A stretch of DNA of 64,000 nt from NCBI GenBank assembly GCA_963828215.1, contig CAWHFO010000060.1, positions 124,001 to 188,000 on the forward strand, in the 5' to 3' direction. Under the pieces are notes generated by a model. The model saw nothing but the letters and a program-made list of their open reading frames with translations, was not told the DNA's origin and did not search any database. Numbering within the stretch: position 1 is the first letter of the stretch; every line of letters begins with the position of its first letter. The translations under genes were made by a program, and so were the position numbers. Below, in pieces: positions 8,836 through 17,584 of the stretch. This DNA comes from CAVTJL01 sp963828215 (GTDB lineage: Bacteria > Pseudomonadota > Alphaproteobacteria > Geminicoccales > Geminicoccaceae).

Positions 8836-10578
8836 ATGGCAGCGAGCACGGATGGCCCGAAGCGGGCCCGGGGAAGCGGCCGGCGCGGCCGGGCGGTGCC
8901 CAAGGGGCGCCAGCTCGATCCCGCGGCCCTCGAGGAGGTTCGCCTGGCCCTCGGCGACATGCCGCGACGCCGCGACCTGCTGATCGAGCAGCTGCATCTC
9001 GTCCAGGAGGCCTTCGGCCATCTCTCCGCCGCCCATCTGCGGGCGCTGGCCGAGGAGATGCGCCTGCCCGAGGCCGAGGTTTACGAGACCGCGACCTTCT
9101 ATGCCCATTTCGACGTCGTGAAGGAGGACGGGAGGGCACCGCCGGCGGTCACGGTGCGGGTCTGCGACAGCCTCACCTGCGCCATGCTCGGCGGCGAGAA
9201 GCTCCGCCACGACCTCGCGGCCGCTCTCGACCCCGCCCTGGTCCGGGTCGTGCGGGCACCCTGCATGGGCCGCTGCGCCGAGGCGCCGGCCTGCGTCGTC
9301 GGGCATCACGACATAGCGCCCGCCTCGGTCGATGCGGTCCGCGCCGCCGTCGCGCAGCGGCGCGTCGAGCCCGAGCTGCCGGCCTATATCGGCCTCGACT
9401 CCTACCGCGCGGACGGTGGCTACGAGCTTCTCGGCGAGCTTCGCGACCAGACAGCCGAGAAGCCTCGGCCCGGGCGCACCTTCGAGGATGTCATCGATGC
9501 GCTGGAGCGGGCCGGGCTGCGCGGGCTCGGCGGCGCCGGCTTTCCGACGTTCCGCAAGTGGAAGATCGTTCGCGAGCAGCCCAGGCCCCGCTACTTCGCG
9601 GTCAACGCCGACGAGGGCGAGCCCGGCACCTTCAAGGACCGCCACTATCTCGAGCGCGATCCGCACCGCTTTCTCGAGGGTGCCCTGATCGCCGCCTGGT
9701 CCGTCGAGGCCGATCGGGCCTTCATCTATTTGCGTGACGAGTACGCGCACATTCGCGAGGTCTTGAGACGCGAGATCGCAGCGCTCGAGGCGGCGGGCCT
9801 GGTGCCGGCCGGCTATCTCGAGCTGCGCCGCGGTGCTGGCGCCTATATCTGCGGCGAAGAATCGGCGATGCTCGAGAGCATCGAGGGCAAGCGCGGCCTG
9901 CCGCGGAACCGGCCGCCCTACGTCGCCTCCGTCGGCATCTTCGATCGCCCGACGCTGGTCAACAATGTGGAGACCCTCTTCTGGATCCGCGACATCGTCG
10001 AGAAGGGCCCCGAGCTGTTCGCCGCCCAGGGGCGGCACGGCTCCAAGGGCCTGAGGAGCTTCTCCGTGAGCGGCCGGGTACGGGAGCCCGGCGTCAAGCT
10101 GGCGCCGGCCGGCATCACCTGTGCCGAGCTGATCGACGAGTTCTGCGGCGGCATCGCCGAGGGTCACGTCTTCAAGGCCTATCTCCCGGGCGGCGCCTCG
10201 GGCGGCATCCTGCCGGCCAGGATGGCCGACATCCCCCTCGACTTCGGCAAGCTCGAGCAGCACGGCTGCTTCGTCGGCAGCCATGCCGTGGTCGTCCTCT
10301 CCGACCAGGACGACCTCAAGGCTGCGGCGCTGAACCTCATGCGCTTCTTCGAGGACGAGTCGTGCGGCCAGTGCACGCCCTGCCGCGTCGGCACCGAGAA
10401 GGCCGTCAAGCTGATGGAGGGCGAGGTCTGGGACACGAGCCTTCTGGGCGAGCTGTCGACCGCCATGGCCGACGCCTCGATCTGCGGCCTCGGCCAGGCG
10501 GCGAGCAACCCCCTGAAGTGCCTGATCAGGTTCTTCCCGGAAGAGCTCGGCCTTGGCGGCCGCCCCGCGGCGGTTTAA
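8836..10578 (+). CDS. fdsB: Formate dehydrogenase diaphorase subunit, NuoE-NuoF fusion
   Basis: A 580-aa soluble flavin/iron-sulfur subunit that passes electrons from formate to NAD+. Residues about 25-165 are a NuoE-like thioredoxin fold with a [2Fe-2S] Cys set (CDSLTC and CMGRC). Residues about 180-575 are NuoF: GLGGAGFP, the FMN-site NADEGEPGTFKDR, GAYICGEESAML, LVNNVETL, and the N3 [4Fe-4S] ligands CGQCTPC at about 510-516. In many bacteria the gamma (NuoE-like) and beta (NuoF-like) subunits are separate; here they are one chain. ATG 8836 is preceded by an in-frame GTG at 8833, and the ribosome binding site is weak. It diverges from the Tm-1-like gene and is followed by a toxin-antitoxin module before fdsA. 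Confidence 0.88.
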   Translation: MAASTDGPKRARGSGRRGRAVPKGRQLDPAALEEVRLALGDMPRRRDLLIEQLHLVQEAFGHLSAAHLRALAEEMRLPEAEVYETATFYAHFDVVKEDGRAPPAVTVRVCDSLTCAMLGGEKLRHDLAAALDPALVRVVRAPCMGRCAEAPACVVGHHDIAPASVDAVRAAVAQRRVEPELPAYIGLDSYRADGGYELLGELRDQTAEKPRPGRTFEDVIDALERAGLRGLGGAGFPTFRKWKIVREQPRPRYFAVNADEGEPGTFKDRHYLERDPHRFLEGALIAAWSVEADRAFIYLRDEYAHIREVLRREIAALEAAGLVPAGYLELRRGAGAYICGEESAMLESIEGKRGLPRNRPPYVASVGIFDRPTLVNNVETLFWIRDIVEKGPELFAAQGRHGSKGLRSFSVSGRVREPGVKLAPAGITCAELIDEFCGGIAEGHVFKAYLPGGASGGILPARMADIPLDFGKLEQHGCFVGSHAVVVLSDQDDLKAAALNLMRFFEDESCGQCTPCRVGTEKAVKLMEGEVWDTSLLGELSTAMADASICGLGQAASNPLKCLIRFFPEELGLGGRPAAV

Positions 10579-10596
10579 TGTAGGTATGTACCTACA
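10579..10596. promoter_or_regulatory. Palindromic operator of the Phd/PIN toxin-antitoxin operon
   Basis: TGTAGGTA and TACCTACA form a perfect 8-bp inverted repeat around a TG centre, directly after the fdsB stop and 13 bases before the GTG start of the antitoxin. Phd/YefM antitoxins autoregulate through short palindromes of this kind, so it is a likely operator. An in-frame ATG at 10586 lies inside the palindrome but has no good ribosome binding site. Confidence 0.65.
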
Positions 10597-10609
10597 AGGG
10601 AGTCCGGAG

Positions 10610-10879
10610 GTGCGCAGCGTATCGGCGCGTGAGGCCAATCAGCACTTCTCGGCGATCCTGGACGCCGCGGTCGGTGGCGAGGAGATCACCATCACGCGGC
10701 GTGGAAAGCCGGTGGCTAAGCTCATGCCGATCACCGAGTCACGGAGCGACGCGGAGCGGGAGCGCGAGCTGCAGGAGTTCATCGACTGGATCCGCGAGGG
10801 CGTGGACCTCGGGGCGTCCGTGCGATGGACGCGCGAGGAGATCTATGACGAGGCCTGTGGGATCACCCCTGAGCGATGA
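10610..10879 (+). CDS. Phd/YefM-family antitoxin
   Basis: An 89-aa antitoxin from GTG 10610. The N-terminal Phd/YefM DNA-binding domain reads VSAREANQHFSAILDAAV, then GEEITITRRGKPVAKLMPI. The C-terminal 40 residues are acidic and amphipathic, as expected for the part that wraps the toxin. I prefer GTG 10610 because AAGGGAG lies nine bases upstream and because the palindrome at 10579-10596 would otherwise be coding; ATG 10586 would add eight residues. The stop overlaps the toxin start (ATGA, 10876-10879). Confidence 0.85.
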   Translation: MRSVSAREANQHFSAILDAAVGGEEITITRRGKPVAKLMPITESRSDAERERELQEFIDWIREGVDLGASVRWTREEIYDEACGITPER

Positions 10880-11328
10880 AAGTTACGCTCGACACCAACG
10901 TCCTCGTCTATGCCCTCAATCGTCGGGACCGGAAGCATGCGCTGGCCAGCGAGGTCGTCGTTCGGGCAGCGCGCGCCGACTGCGTTCAGACGCTTCAGAG
11001 CTTTTGCGAAAGCTTTCACGTCATAACCCGCAAGTTCCATCTCCCGGAAGTCGAGGCGATCGGCTTGGTCGGGCGGTTGAAGGCGCGCTTTCGGATCGTC
11101 GCGGCCGACCAATTGCATCTCGACGACGCGATGCGGGTCGTGCGCGACCATCGAATTTCCTTTTGGGACGCGCTCATGTGGGCCACCGCCAGAGCAGCAG
11201 GATGCCGTGTCATGCTCAGCGAGGACATGCAGGACGGAAGGGACCTGGACGGCGTGCGTTTCGTCGACCCCTTCAAGCCCGAGAACCGCGAGCTGGTCGA
11301 CCTGATCCTGCCGCCATCGGAGGCGTGA
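10876..11328 (+). CDS. PIN-domain toxin (VapC-like)
   Basis: A 150-aa PIN-domain ribonuclease. The acidic metal ligands are visible in order: Asp in LDTNVLVYAL at the N-terminus, Glu in SFCESFHVITR at about 50, Asp in SFWDALMWATA at about 98, and Asp in LSEDMQDG at about 117. Such toxins cut tRNA or other RNA and are blocked by the partner antitoxin. The four-base overlap with the antitoxin is the usual toxin-antitoxin layout. The gene ends four bases before fdsA, so the fdsA ribosome binding site (GGAGG) lies inside the toxin gene and the two are probably co-transcribed. Confidence 0.88.
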   Translation: MKVTLDTNVLVYALNRRDRKHALASEVVVRAARADCVQTLQSFCESFHVITRKFHLPEVEAIGLVGRLKARFRIVAADQLHLDDAMRVVRDHRISFWDALMWATARAAGCRVMLSEDMQDGRDLDGVRFVDPFKPENRELVDLILPPSEA

Positions 11329-11332
11329 CGCC

Positions 11333-14103
11333 ATGACCGAGACCATCCGCTTCACCCTCGACGGCCGCGAGGTCGAGGCCCAGGAGGGCGAGACGATCTG
11401 GCAGGTGGCGGCGCGCCATGGCGTGGAGATCCCGCATCTCTGCTGGCTGCCCGAGCCCGGCTACCGGGCCGACGGCAACTGCCGGGCCTGCATGGTGGAG
11501 ATCGAGGGCGAGCGCGTGCTGGCGGCCTCGTGCATCAGGAAGCCCACAGCGGACATGAAGGTGCATGCCGGCTCGGAGCGGGCGCGCACCGCGCGGCGCA
11601 TGGTCATGGAGCTGCTGCTCGCCGACCAGCCGCCCCGCGTCCGATGCCCACGACCACGGCAGCCGCCTCTGGCAATGGGCGGAGCGCCAGGAGATCGAGA
11701 CGAGCCGCTTCCCGATGCGCGAGCAGTGGGCGCCCGACCCGTCCCACCCGGCGATGGCGGTCAATCTCGACGCCTGCATCCAGTGCAATCTCTGCGTGCG
11801 CGCCTGCCGCGAGGTCCAGGTCAACGACGTCATCGGCCTCGCCTATCGCGGGCACGGCGCGAAAATCGTCTTCGACCAGGACGACCCGATGGGCCTCTCG
11901 ACCTGCGTCGCCTGCGGCGAGTGCGTGCAGGCCTGCCCGACCGGGGCGCTCATGCCGGCAAAGCTCGTCGATTCCGTCTCGGGCCGCGGCGACCGGCGGG
12001 TCGACCGCAGCGTCGACAGCGTCTGCCCCTATTGCGGCGTGGGCTGCCAGATCACCTATCACGTCCGCGACGACGAGATCGCCTTCGTCACCGGCCGCAA
12101 CGGGCCCTCCAACGAGAACCGCCTCTGCGTCAAGGGCCGATTCGGCTTCGACTATGTCCGTCACCCGCAGCGGCTGACGCGGCCGCTGATCCGCAAGGAG
12201 GGCATGCCCAAGGTCGTCGACGACCCGATCGACCCCGCCGCCCCCTGGACGCATTTCCGCGAGGCCTCCTGGGAGGAGGCGCTCGAGGTGGCGGCCCGCG
12301 GCCTCGGCACGATCCGCGACGCCCATGGCGGGCGGGCGCTGGCCGGCTTCGGCTCGGCCAAATGCTCGAACGAGGAGGCCTATCTTTTCCAGAAGCTGGT
12401 CCGCGCCGGCTTCGGCACCAACAATGTCGACCACTGCACGCGGCTCTGCCACGCCTCCTCGGTGGCCGCCCTGATGGAGGGCATCGGCTCCGGCGCCGTC
12501 ACGGCACCCTTCAACGAGGCCGCTCAACGCCGATCTGATCGTCGTCATCGGGGCCAACCCGACCGAGAACCATCCGGTCGCCGCCACCTTCTTCAAGCAG
12601 GCCGCGAAGAGGGGAGCCCGGCTCGTCGTGATGGACCCGCGCGGCCAGGCGCTCCGCAAGCACGCGACCTGGATGCTGCAGTTCCGTCCGGGCAGCGACG
12701 TCTCGATGCTGAACGCGATGATGCACGTGATCGTCGCGGAGGAGCTCTACGACAGGCAGTACATCCAGGCGCACACCGAAGGCTTCGAGCGCCTGAAGGA
12801 CCATCTCGCGGCCTTCACGCCCGAGGAGATGGCCGAGATCTGCGGCATCGACGCGGCGACGATACGGGACGTGGCGCGGGCCTACGCCCGGGCGGAGCGG
12901 GCGATCATCTTCTGGGGCATGGGCATCAGCCAGCACATCCACGGCACGGACAATGCCCGCTGCCTGATCTCGCTCGCCATGATCTGCGGCCATGTCGGCC
13001 GGCCCGGCACGGGCCTGCACCCGCTGCGCGGCCAGAACAACGTCCAGGGCGCCTCGGATGCCGGCCTCATCCCGATGGTGTTTCCCGACTATCACAAGAC
13101 CAGCGATGCTCCCTACCGGCAGAGCCTCGAGGCGCTCTGGGGCGCGACGCTGGACCCGGAGCCGGGGCTGACGGTCGTCGAGATCCTGGATGCGATCCAC
13201 GCCGGGCAGGTCCGCGGCATGTACATCATGGGCGAGAATCCGGCGATGTCGGATCCCGACGCCCATCACGCGCGCCAGGGGCTGGCCAAGCTCGAGCACC
13301 TGGTCGTGCAGGACATCTTCCTGACCGAGACGGCGATGTATGCCGACGTCGTGCTGCCGGCCTCGGCCTGGCCCGAGAAGGCCGGCACCGTGACCAACAC
13401 CAACCGGCAGGTGCAGATGGGCCGCCCGGCCCTGCCGCTGCCGGGCGAGACGAGGCTGGACTGGTGGATCGTCCAGGAGATGGCGCTGCGCCTCGGCCTG
13501 GACTGGCGCTACGGCGGCCCGGCCGATGTCTTCGCCGAGATGACGAAGGCCATGCCGTCGCTCGACAACATCACCTGGGAGCGCCTGTCGCGCGAGGGCT
13601 CGGTGACCTATCCCTGCCCGGCACCGGACCATCCGGGCCTGGGCGTCGTCTTCGGCGACGGCTTTCCGACCCCGACCGGGCGGGCCACCCTCGTGCCGGC
13701 GTCGATCATCCCGCCGGCGGAGCAGCCGGATGCCGCCTATCCGATGATCCTCACGACGGGGCGCACGCTCGAGCACTGGCACACCGGCGCCATGACGCGC
13801 CGGGCTTCCTATCTCGACGCGCTGGAGCCCGAGGCGTTCGTCGCCATGAACTCGAAGGATCTCCGCCAGCTGGGCGTCGGCGCCGGCGGCATCGTCAGGG
13901 TCGCCACGCGGCGCGGCGAGATCGAGCTCATGGCGCGCCAGGACAACGCCGTGCCCGAGGGCGTTCTGTTCATTCCCTTCTGCTACCGGGAGGCGGCGGC
14001 CAATCTCCTGACCAATCCGCAGCTCGACCCGTTCGGAAAAATCCCGGAGTTCAAGTTCTGCGCGGCGCGGGTCGAGCCGGGCTTGGCCCAGGCAGCCGAG
14101 TGA
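11333..14103 (+). CDS. fdsA: Formate dehydrogenase catalytic subunit (Mo, NuoG-like), two frameshifts
   Basis: The molybdopterin subunit that oxidises formate to CO2 and works with fdsB. Domain order: [2Fe-2S] ferredoxin (CWLPEPGYRADGNCRACMVE), the NuoG-type His/Cys cluster region (DAHDHGSRLWQW), two [4Fe-4S] clusters (CIQCNLCVRAC and CVACGECVQAC), a third CPYCGVGC cluster, then the bis-MGD domains. In NNVDHCTRLCHASS the Mo ligand is cysteine, not selenocysteine. The frame shifts at about 11637 (PPRV to ASDAHDHG) and about 12520 (FNEA to LNADLIVVIGANP). Removing one C at each place gives 922 aa. The gene starts four bases after the toxin gene. Neither fdhD nor fdsD is visible in the window. 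Confidence 0.85.
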
Positions 14104-14111
14104 GGCCGGGC

Positions 14112-14496
14112 TCAGCGGCCGTCGCGGCGACGATAGACCTCGAGCTGCGGCAGCGCGCTGCCGTCATAGACATCGGGCTTGCGGATCAGCACGCGGCAGG
14201 CCTCGACGCGGCCATCCTCGAGACAGAAGGCGAGGATCGTCTCGGCCAGCTCCTCGAGCAGGTCGACATGAGGGTGGGCGGGCACCGTCTCGGTCAGGAA
14301 GCGGAAGAGCCGGTGATAGTTCGAGCGCATCGTCGAGCCGGCCCCCGCTCGGGAAGGCGCCACGGTGGCGGAAGAGCTCGAGGTCGACGACGATGCGCTG
14401 CGGCGCCGCCCGCTCCTCCTCGAACGCCCCGATCCGCACCAGGATCGCCACGTCGTGTAGGGCCACGCGCTCGAAGCTTCGGTCCCTGTCCCACAT
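14112..14496 (-). CDS. folB: Dihydroneopterin aldolase family protein, one frameshift
   Basis: FolB-like T-fold protein of the folate/pterin pathway. The N-terminal part reads VALHDVAILVRIGAFEEERAAPQ, the usual substrate-binding start of DHNA. The frame shifts at about 14321-14324 (DDAL to NYHRLFRFLTE) and then gives LLEELAETILAFCLEDGRV and VLIRKPDVY to the stop at 14112. Removing one base gives 127 aa, a normal FolB length. It converges on fdsA and follows the LysR gene on the same strand. A dihydromonapterin or 7,8-dihydroneopterin epimerase-type activity is also possible. Confidence 0.75.
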
Positions 14497-14551
14497 GCGG
14501 CGGGGTTTCCTCTCTCGCGTTGCGATGCCTTGCCCACAACGGCCCGTGCCG

Positions 14552-15454
14552 TCAGCTTTGCCGGCCGCGGTAGCGCAGAGCGTCGACCATCACGGCGAAT
14601 GCCGGTGAGGCGTGACGCCGGCTCGGATAGTAGAGGTGATAGCCTGGAAAGGGCGGGCACCAGTCATCGAGCACCCGGACCAGCCGCCCCGCCTCGATGT
14701 CCGGAAGCGCCTGGTCCTCCGGCATATAGGCGATCCCCAGGCCTTCGAGCGCAGAGGTCAGCCGCAGGGCGATATTGTTGAGGACGAGCTGTCCCTCGAC
14801 ACGGACCTTGAGCTCGCGTCCCTCCTTCTCGAATTCCCAGGCGAGCAGGCCGCCATAGGTCGGCAGCCGGATATTGATGCAATTATGCTGCGTCAGGTCT
14901 TGCGGCGTCTCCGGTCGCGGATGCTTCTCGAAATAGATGGGCGATCCGACGACCGCCATGCGCATCTCGGGTCCGATCCGCACCGCGATCATGTCCTTGG
15001 CGACCTGTTCGCCGAGTCGCACGCCGGCGTCGTAGCCTTCGGCGACAATGTCGGTCAGACCATAGTCGACGATGATCTCCACATGGATGTCCGGATAGCT
15101 GGGCAGGAACTTCGCCAGCGCGGACTGAAGGACGGTGACCGCCGGATGCTCGCCGGCGGTGATCCGGAGCGTGCCTGACGGCTTGTCGCGCAGGGCGCTC
15201 AGGGCAGCGATCTCGTGTTCTATCTCCTCCAGCCTCGGCGCAACCGAGCGTAGCAGGCGCTCGCCCGCCTCGGTCGGCGAGACGCTGCGCGTGTTCCGGG
15301 TGAGCAAGCGCAGCCCGAGCCGCGCCTCCAGCCCCTTGATGGTTTGGCTGAGCGCCGATTGCGACACGCCCAGTTTCGCGGCCGCCTTGGTGAAGCTCCG
15401 CTCCCTCGCGACCAGGGCGAAGGCCGCGAGATTGTTGAAGTTCTCGCTCGACAT
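14552..15454 (-). CDS. LysR-family transcriptional regulator
   Basis: A 300-aa intact regulator. The N-terminal winged helix (residues about 5-65) reads FALVARERSFTKAAAKLGVSQSALSQTIKGLE (shown in part: SFTKAAAKLGVSQSALSQ), followed by RTLLTRNTRSVSPTEAGERLL-like sequence. The remainder is the periplasmic-binding-protein-like effector domain. It is divergent from the aldo/keto reductase remnant, flavodoxin and aldo/keto reductase at 15652-17461, a layout common for LysR-controlled redox genes. The region between 15455 and 15651 should therefore contain its operator. The effector is unknown. Confidence 0.88.
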   Translation of the reverse strand: MSSENFNNLAAFALVARERSFTKAAAKLGVSQSALSQTIKGLEARLGLRLLTRNTRSVSPTEAGERLLRSVAPRLEEIEHEIAALSALRDKPSGTLRITAGEHPAVTVLQSALAKFLPSYPDIHVEIIVDYGLTDIVAEGYDAGVRLGEQVAKDMIAVRIGPEMRMAVVGSPIYFEKHPRPETPQDLTQHNCINIRLPTYGGLLAWEFEKEGRELKVRVEGQLVLNNIALRLTSALEGLGIAYMPEDQALPDIEAGRLVRVLDDWCPPFPGYHLYYPSRRHASPAFAVMVDALRYRGRQS

Positions 15455-15651
15455 TCATTAGCCCATCTTATGACGGAATGCCGATTATAGCGGTTAATCG
15501 CGGGCGGAGGCGAGCGCCATATGGTCTGAATGGAGATCGCTTCTCCGGGCCAACCGTCGTCGGCGCGTGACCGCCGCGAGACCCGAGCCCGGCCGGCGCG
15601 CTTCCCCGAGCTCTTGGGCCCCCGGAAGCGGCCTGATCGAAAGAGGACGAC

Positions 15652-15840
15652 ATGGAGACACGCACGCTTGGGAACGGCAATCCTGAAGTCTCGGCGATCG
15701 GCCTCGGCTGCATGGGCCTGAGCTACGGCCATGGCCCTGCGACCGATCGCGGGGAGGACCAGCGCGAGGAAATCGAGGACCGGAAGGCGGTGAGCACGAG
15801 CACCGATCTCCCTCAGGAGCGCTGGGGCCGCTCAGGATGA
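15652..15840 (+). pseudogene. Aldo/keto reductase remnant (N-terminal part only)
   Basis: The first 33 residues (METRTLGNGNPEVSAIGLG, then CMGLSYGHGPATDR) are a typical aldo/keto reductase N-terminus, close to that of the gene at 16467. The remaining 29 residues do not match the family, and there is no catalytic Asp/Tyr/Lys/His set. The gene has apparently lost its body by internal deletion. AAGAGGA lies upstream of the ATG, so a short peptide may still be made. Its stop overlaps the flavodoxin start (ATGA). Confidence 0.6.
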
Positions 15841-16421
15841 ACGGCATGACGCGACGGACGATCCTCTCCGCGCCAACGCTCCTGGCGTTGGCGGCCGGCA
15901 CTGCGGCAAGCGCGGGGCCGACCGGCACGCCGCAGCGCGCGGGATCGAAGATCCTGGTCGCCTATTTCACCCGCTCAGGAAACACGCGGGTCATCGCCGG
16001 CACGATTCATCGGGCGCTCGCGACCGACCTGTTCGAGATTCGACCCGCCCGGCCTTACCCCGAGGATTACGAGCAGACGGTCGAGCAGGCGCGGCAGGAA
16101 CGCGATCGCGGCTATGAGCCGCCCCTGGAGGCGAGGGTCCTCGATATGACGGCCTATGAGACCGTCTTTCTCGGCTTTCCGATCTGGGGACAGACAGCAC
16201 CGCCGGTGATCCGGTCCTTCCTCGGGGCGAACGACCTGTCGGGCAGGACTCTGCGTCCGTTCATTACCCATGGCGGCTATGGCCTCGGCAACAGCCTGGC
16301 CGTCCTCGCCGACCACGCGCCGGGCGCGCGGATCGAGCCCGCCTTCTCGATGGAGGCGGACCAGGAGCGGCGAACGCTCGACCAGGTCACGAGCTGGCTC
16401 GACAAGGTCGGGCTCAAATGA
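15837..16421 (+). CDS. Flavodoxin-like protein with a Tat-type signal
   Basis: A 194-aa protein. The N-terminus has a twin-arginine stretch (MTRRTILSAPTLLALAAGTA) that looks like a Tat or lipoprotein-type export signal. The flavodoxin fold follows, with the FMN-phosphate loop AYFTRSGNTRVIA at about 42-54 and the FMN ring region FPIWGQTAPPVIRSFL. This subgroup (flavodoxin_4) is often found beside aldo/keto reductases and LysR regulators. Export of a flavodoxin is unusual, so the signal should be treated with care. The alternative start at 15846 keeps the RR motif. Confidence 0.75.
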   Translation: MNGMTRRTILSAPTLLALAAGTAASAGPTGTPQRAGSKILVAYFTRSGNTRVIAGTIHRALATDLFEIRPARPYPEDYEQTVEQARQERDRGYEPPLEARVLDMTAYETVFLGFPIWGQTAPPVIRSFLGANDLSGRTLRPFITHGGYGLGNSLAVLADHAPGARIEPAFSMEADQERRTLDQVTSWLDKVGLK

Positions 16422-16466
16422 CCCAGCGTGGCACAGGAGCAGAACCAACTCTGAAAGGAAACGAAA

Positions 16467-17461
16467 ATGAAGACGCGCAAATTGGGAAAGTGCGGCCTCG
16501 AGGTCTCCGCCCTCGGCTTGGGCTGCATGAGCATGAGCGCCCTTTATGGGCCACCGGCCGACAAGGCCGAGATGATCGAGCTGATCCGGGCCGCCCATGA
16601 GCGTGGCGTCACCCTCTTCGACACGGCGGAATTCATATGGTCCGTTCGTCAACGAGGAGTTGGTCGGGGAGGCGCTGGAGCCCATTCGTGATCAGGTGGT
16701 GATCGCAACCAAGTTCGGCTTCGACATTTCGCCGACAGGCGAACGGAGCGGCGGTCTCGACAGCCGGCCGGAGCATATCAAGCAGGTCGCCGAGGCCGCC
16801 CTCAGGCGCCTGCGCACCGATCGCATCGACATCTTCTACCAGCACCGCGTCGATCCCGACGTGCCGATCGAGGAGGTTGCCGGCGCGCTCAAGGACCTGA
16901 TCGCCCAGGGCAAGGTCAAGCATTTCGGCCTATCCGAGCCGGGCATCGAGACCATCCGCCGCGCGCATGCCGTCCAGCCGGTCACAGCCGTGCAAAGCGA
17001 ATATTCGCTCTTCTGGCGTGGACCGGAGGCGGAGCTTCTGCCCGCCCTGGAGGAGCTCGGCATCGGGTTCGTGCCGTTCAGTCCGCTCGGCGCCGGCTTC
17101 CTCACCGGCAAGATCGACGAGAACACCAAGTTCGATCCGACCGACTTCCGGAACAATGTGCCGCGCTTCTCGCCCGAAGCACGCAAGGCCAACATGGCGC
17201 TGGTCGATGTCGTCAAAGGCGTCGCCGATCGGAAAGGCGCAACGCCGGCCCAAGTCGCGCTCGGCCTGGCTGCTGGCGCAGAAGCCGTGGATCGTGCCGA
17301 TCCCCGGCACCACCAAGCTGCACCGGCTCGAAGAGAATTTGGGCGCGGTCGATCTCGAGCTGACGGCCGCCGATCTCGACCAGATCGACACCGAGGCCTC
17401 CAAGGTTCAGGTTCAGGGTGAACGCCTGCCCGAGGCCGCGCTCAAGATGACCGGCCGCTGA
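16467..17461 (+). CDS. Aldo/keto reductase, two frameshifts
   Basis: NADPH-dependent oxidoreductase with a TIM barrel. The N-terminal frame gives KLGKCGLEVSALGLGCMSMS and GVTLFDTAE. It shifts at about 16632-16640 into YGPFVNEELVGEALEP, and shifts again at 17262 from QVALG to AWLLAQKPWIVPIPGTTKL. Removing one base at each place gives 330 aa with the AKR catalytic Asp (FDTAE), Tyr (YGP), Lys (IATKFGF) and His (YQHRVDP). AAAGGAAA precedes ATG 16467. It is probably co-regulated with the flavodoxin by the divergent LysR protein. At the first break the DNA reads GGAATTCATATGG, which I take as chance. Confidence 0.8.
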
Positions 17462-17584
17462 GGGCGGCGGAACCGGCCCGTCCTTCGACCGTGGCGGGCG
17501 GCTGCGGCGGGTGCAGACAGCCTCCGTCCCGGGTTTTTGCACAGCCTGCCCTGCAGCGCCCATGGCGAGGCATCGGCTCCGCGC

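Noticed and set aside
11637..12525. Programmed frameshifting in fdsA
   Set aside because: No slippery heptamer or downstream structure is evident, and the same one-base pattern occurs in unrelated genes across the window.
16628..16642. GGAATTCATATGG, overlapping EcoRI and NdeI sites as in cloning primers, exactly at a frameshift
   Set aside because: No vector sequence on either side, and the reductase continues after one base; I regard it as chance plus the same kind of indel seen elsewhere.
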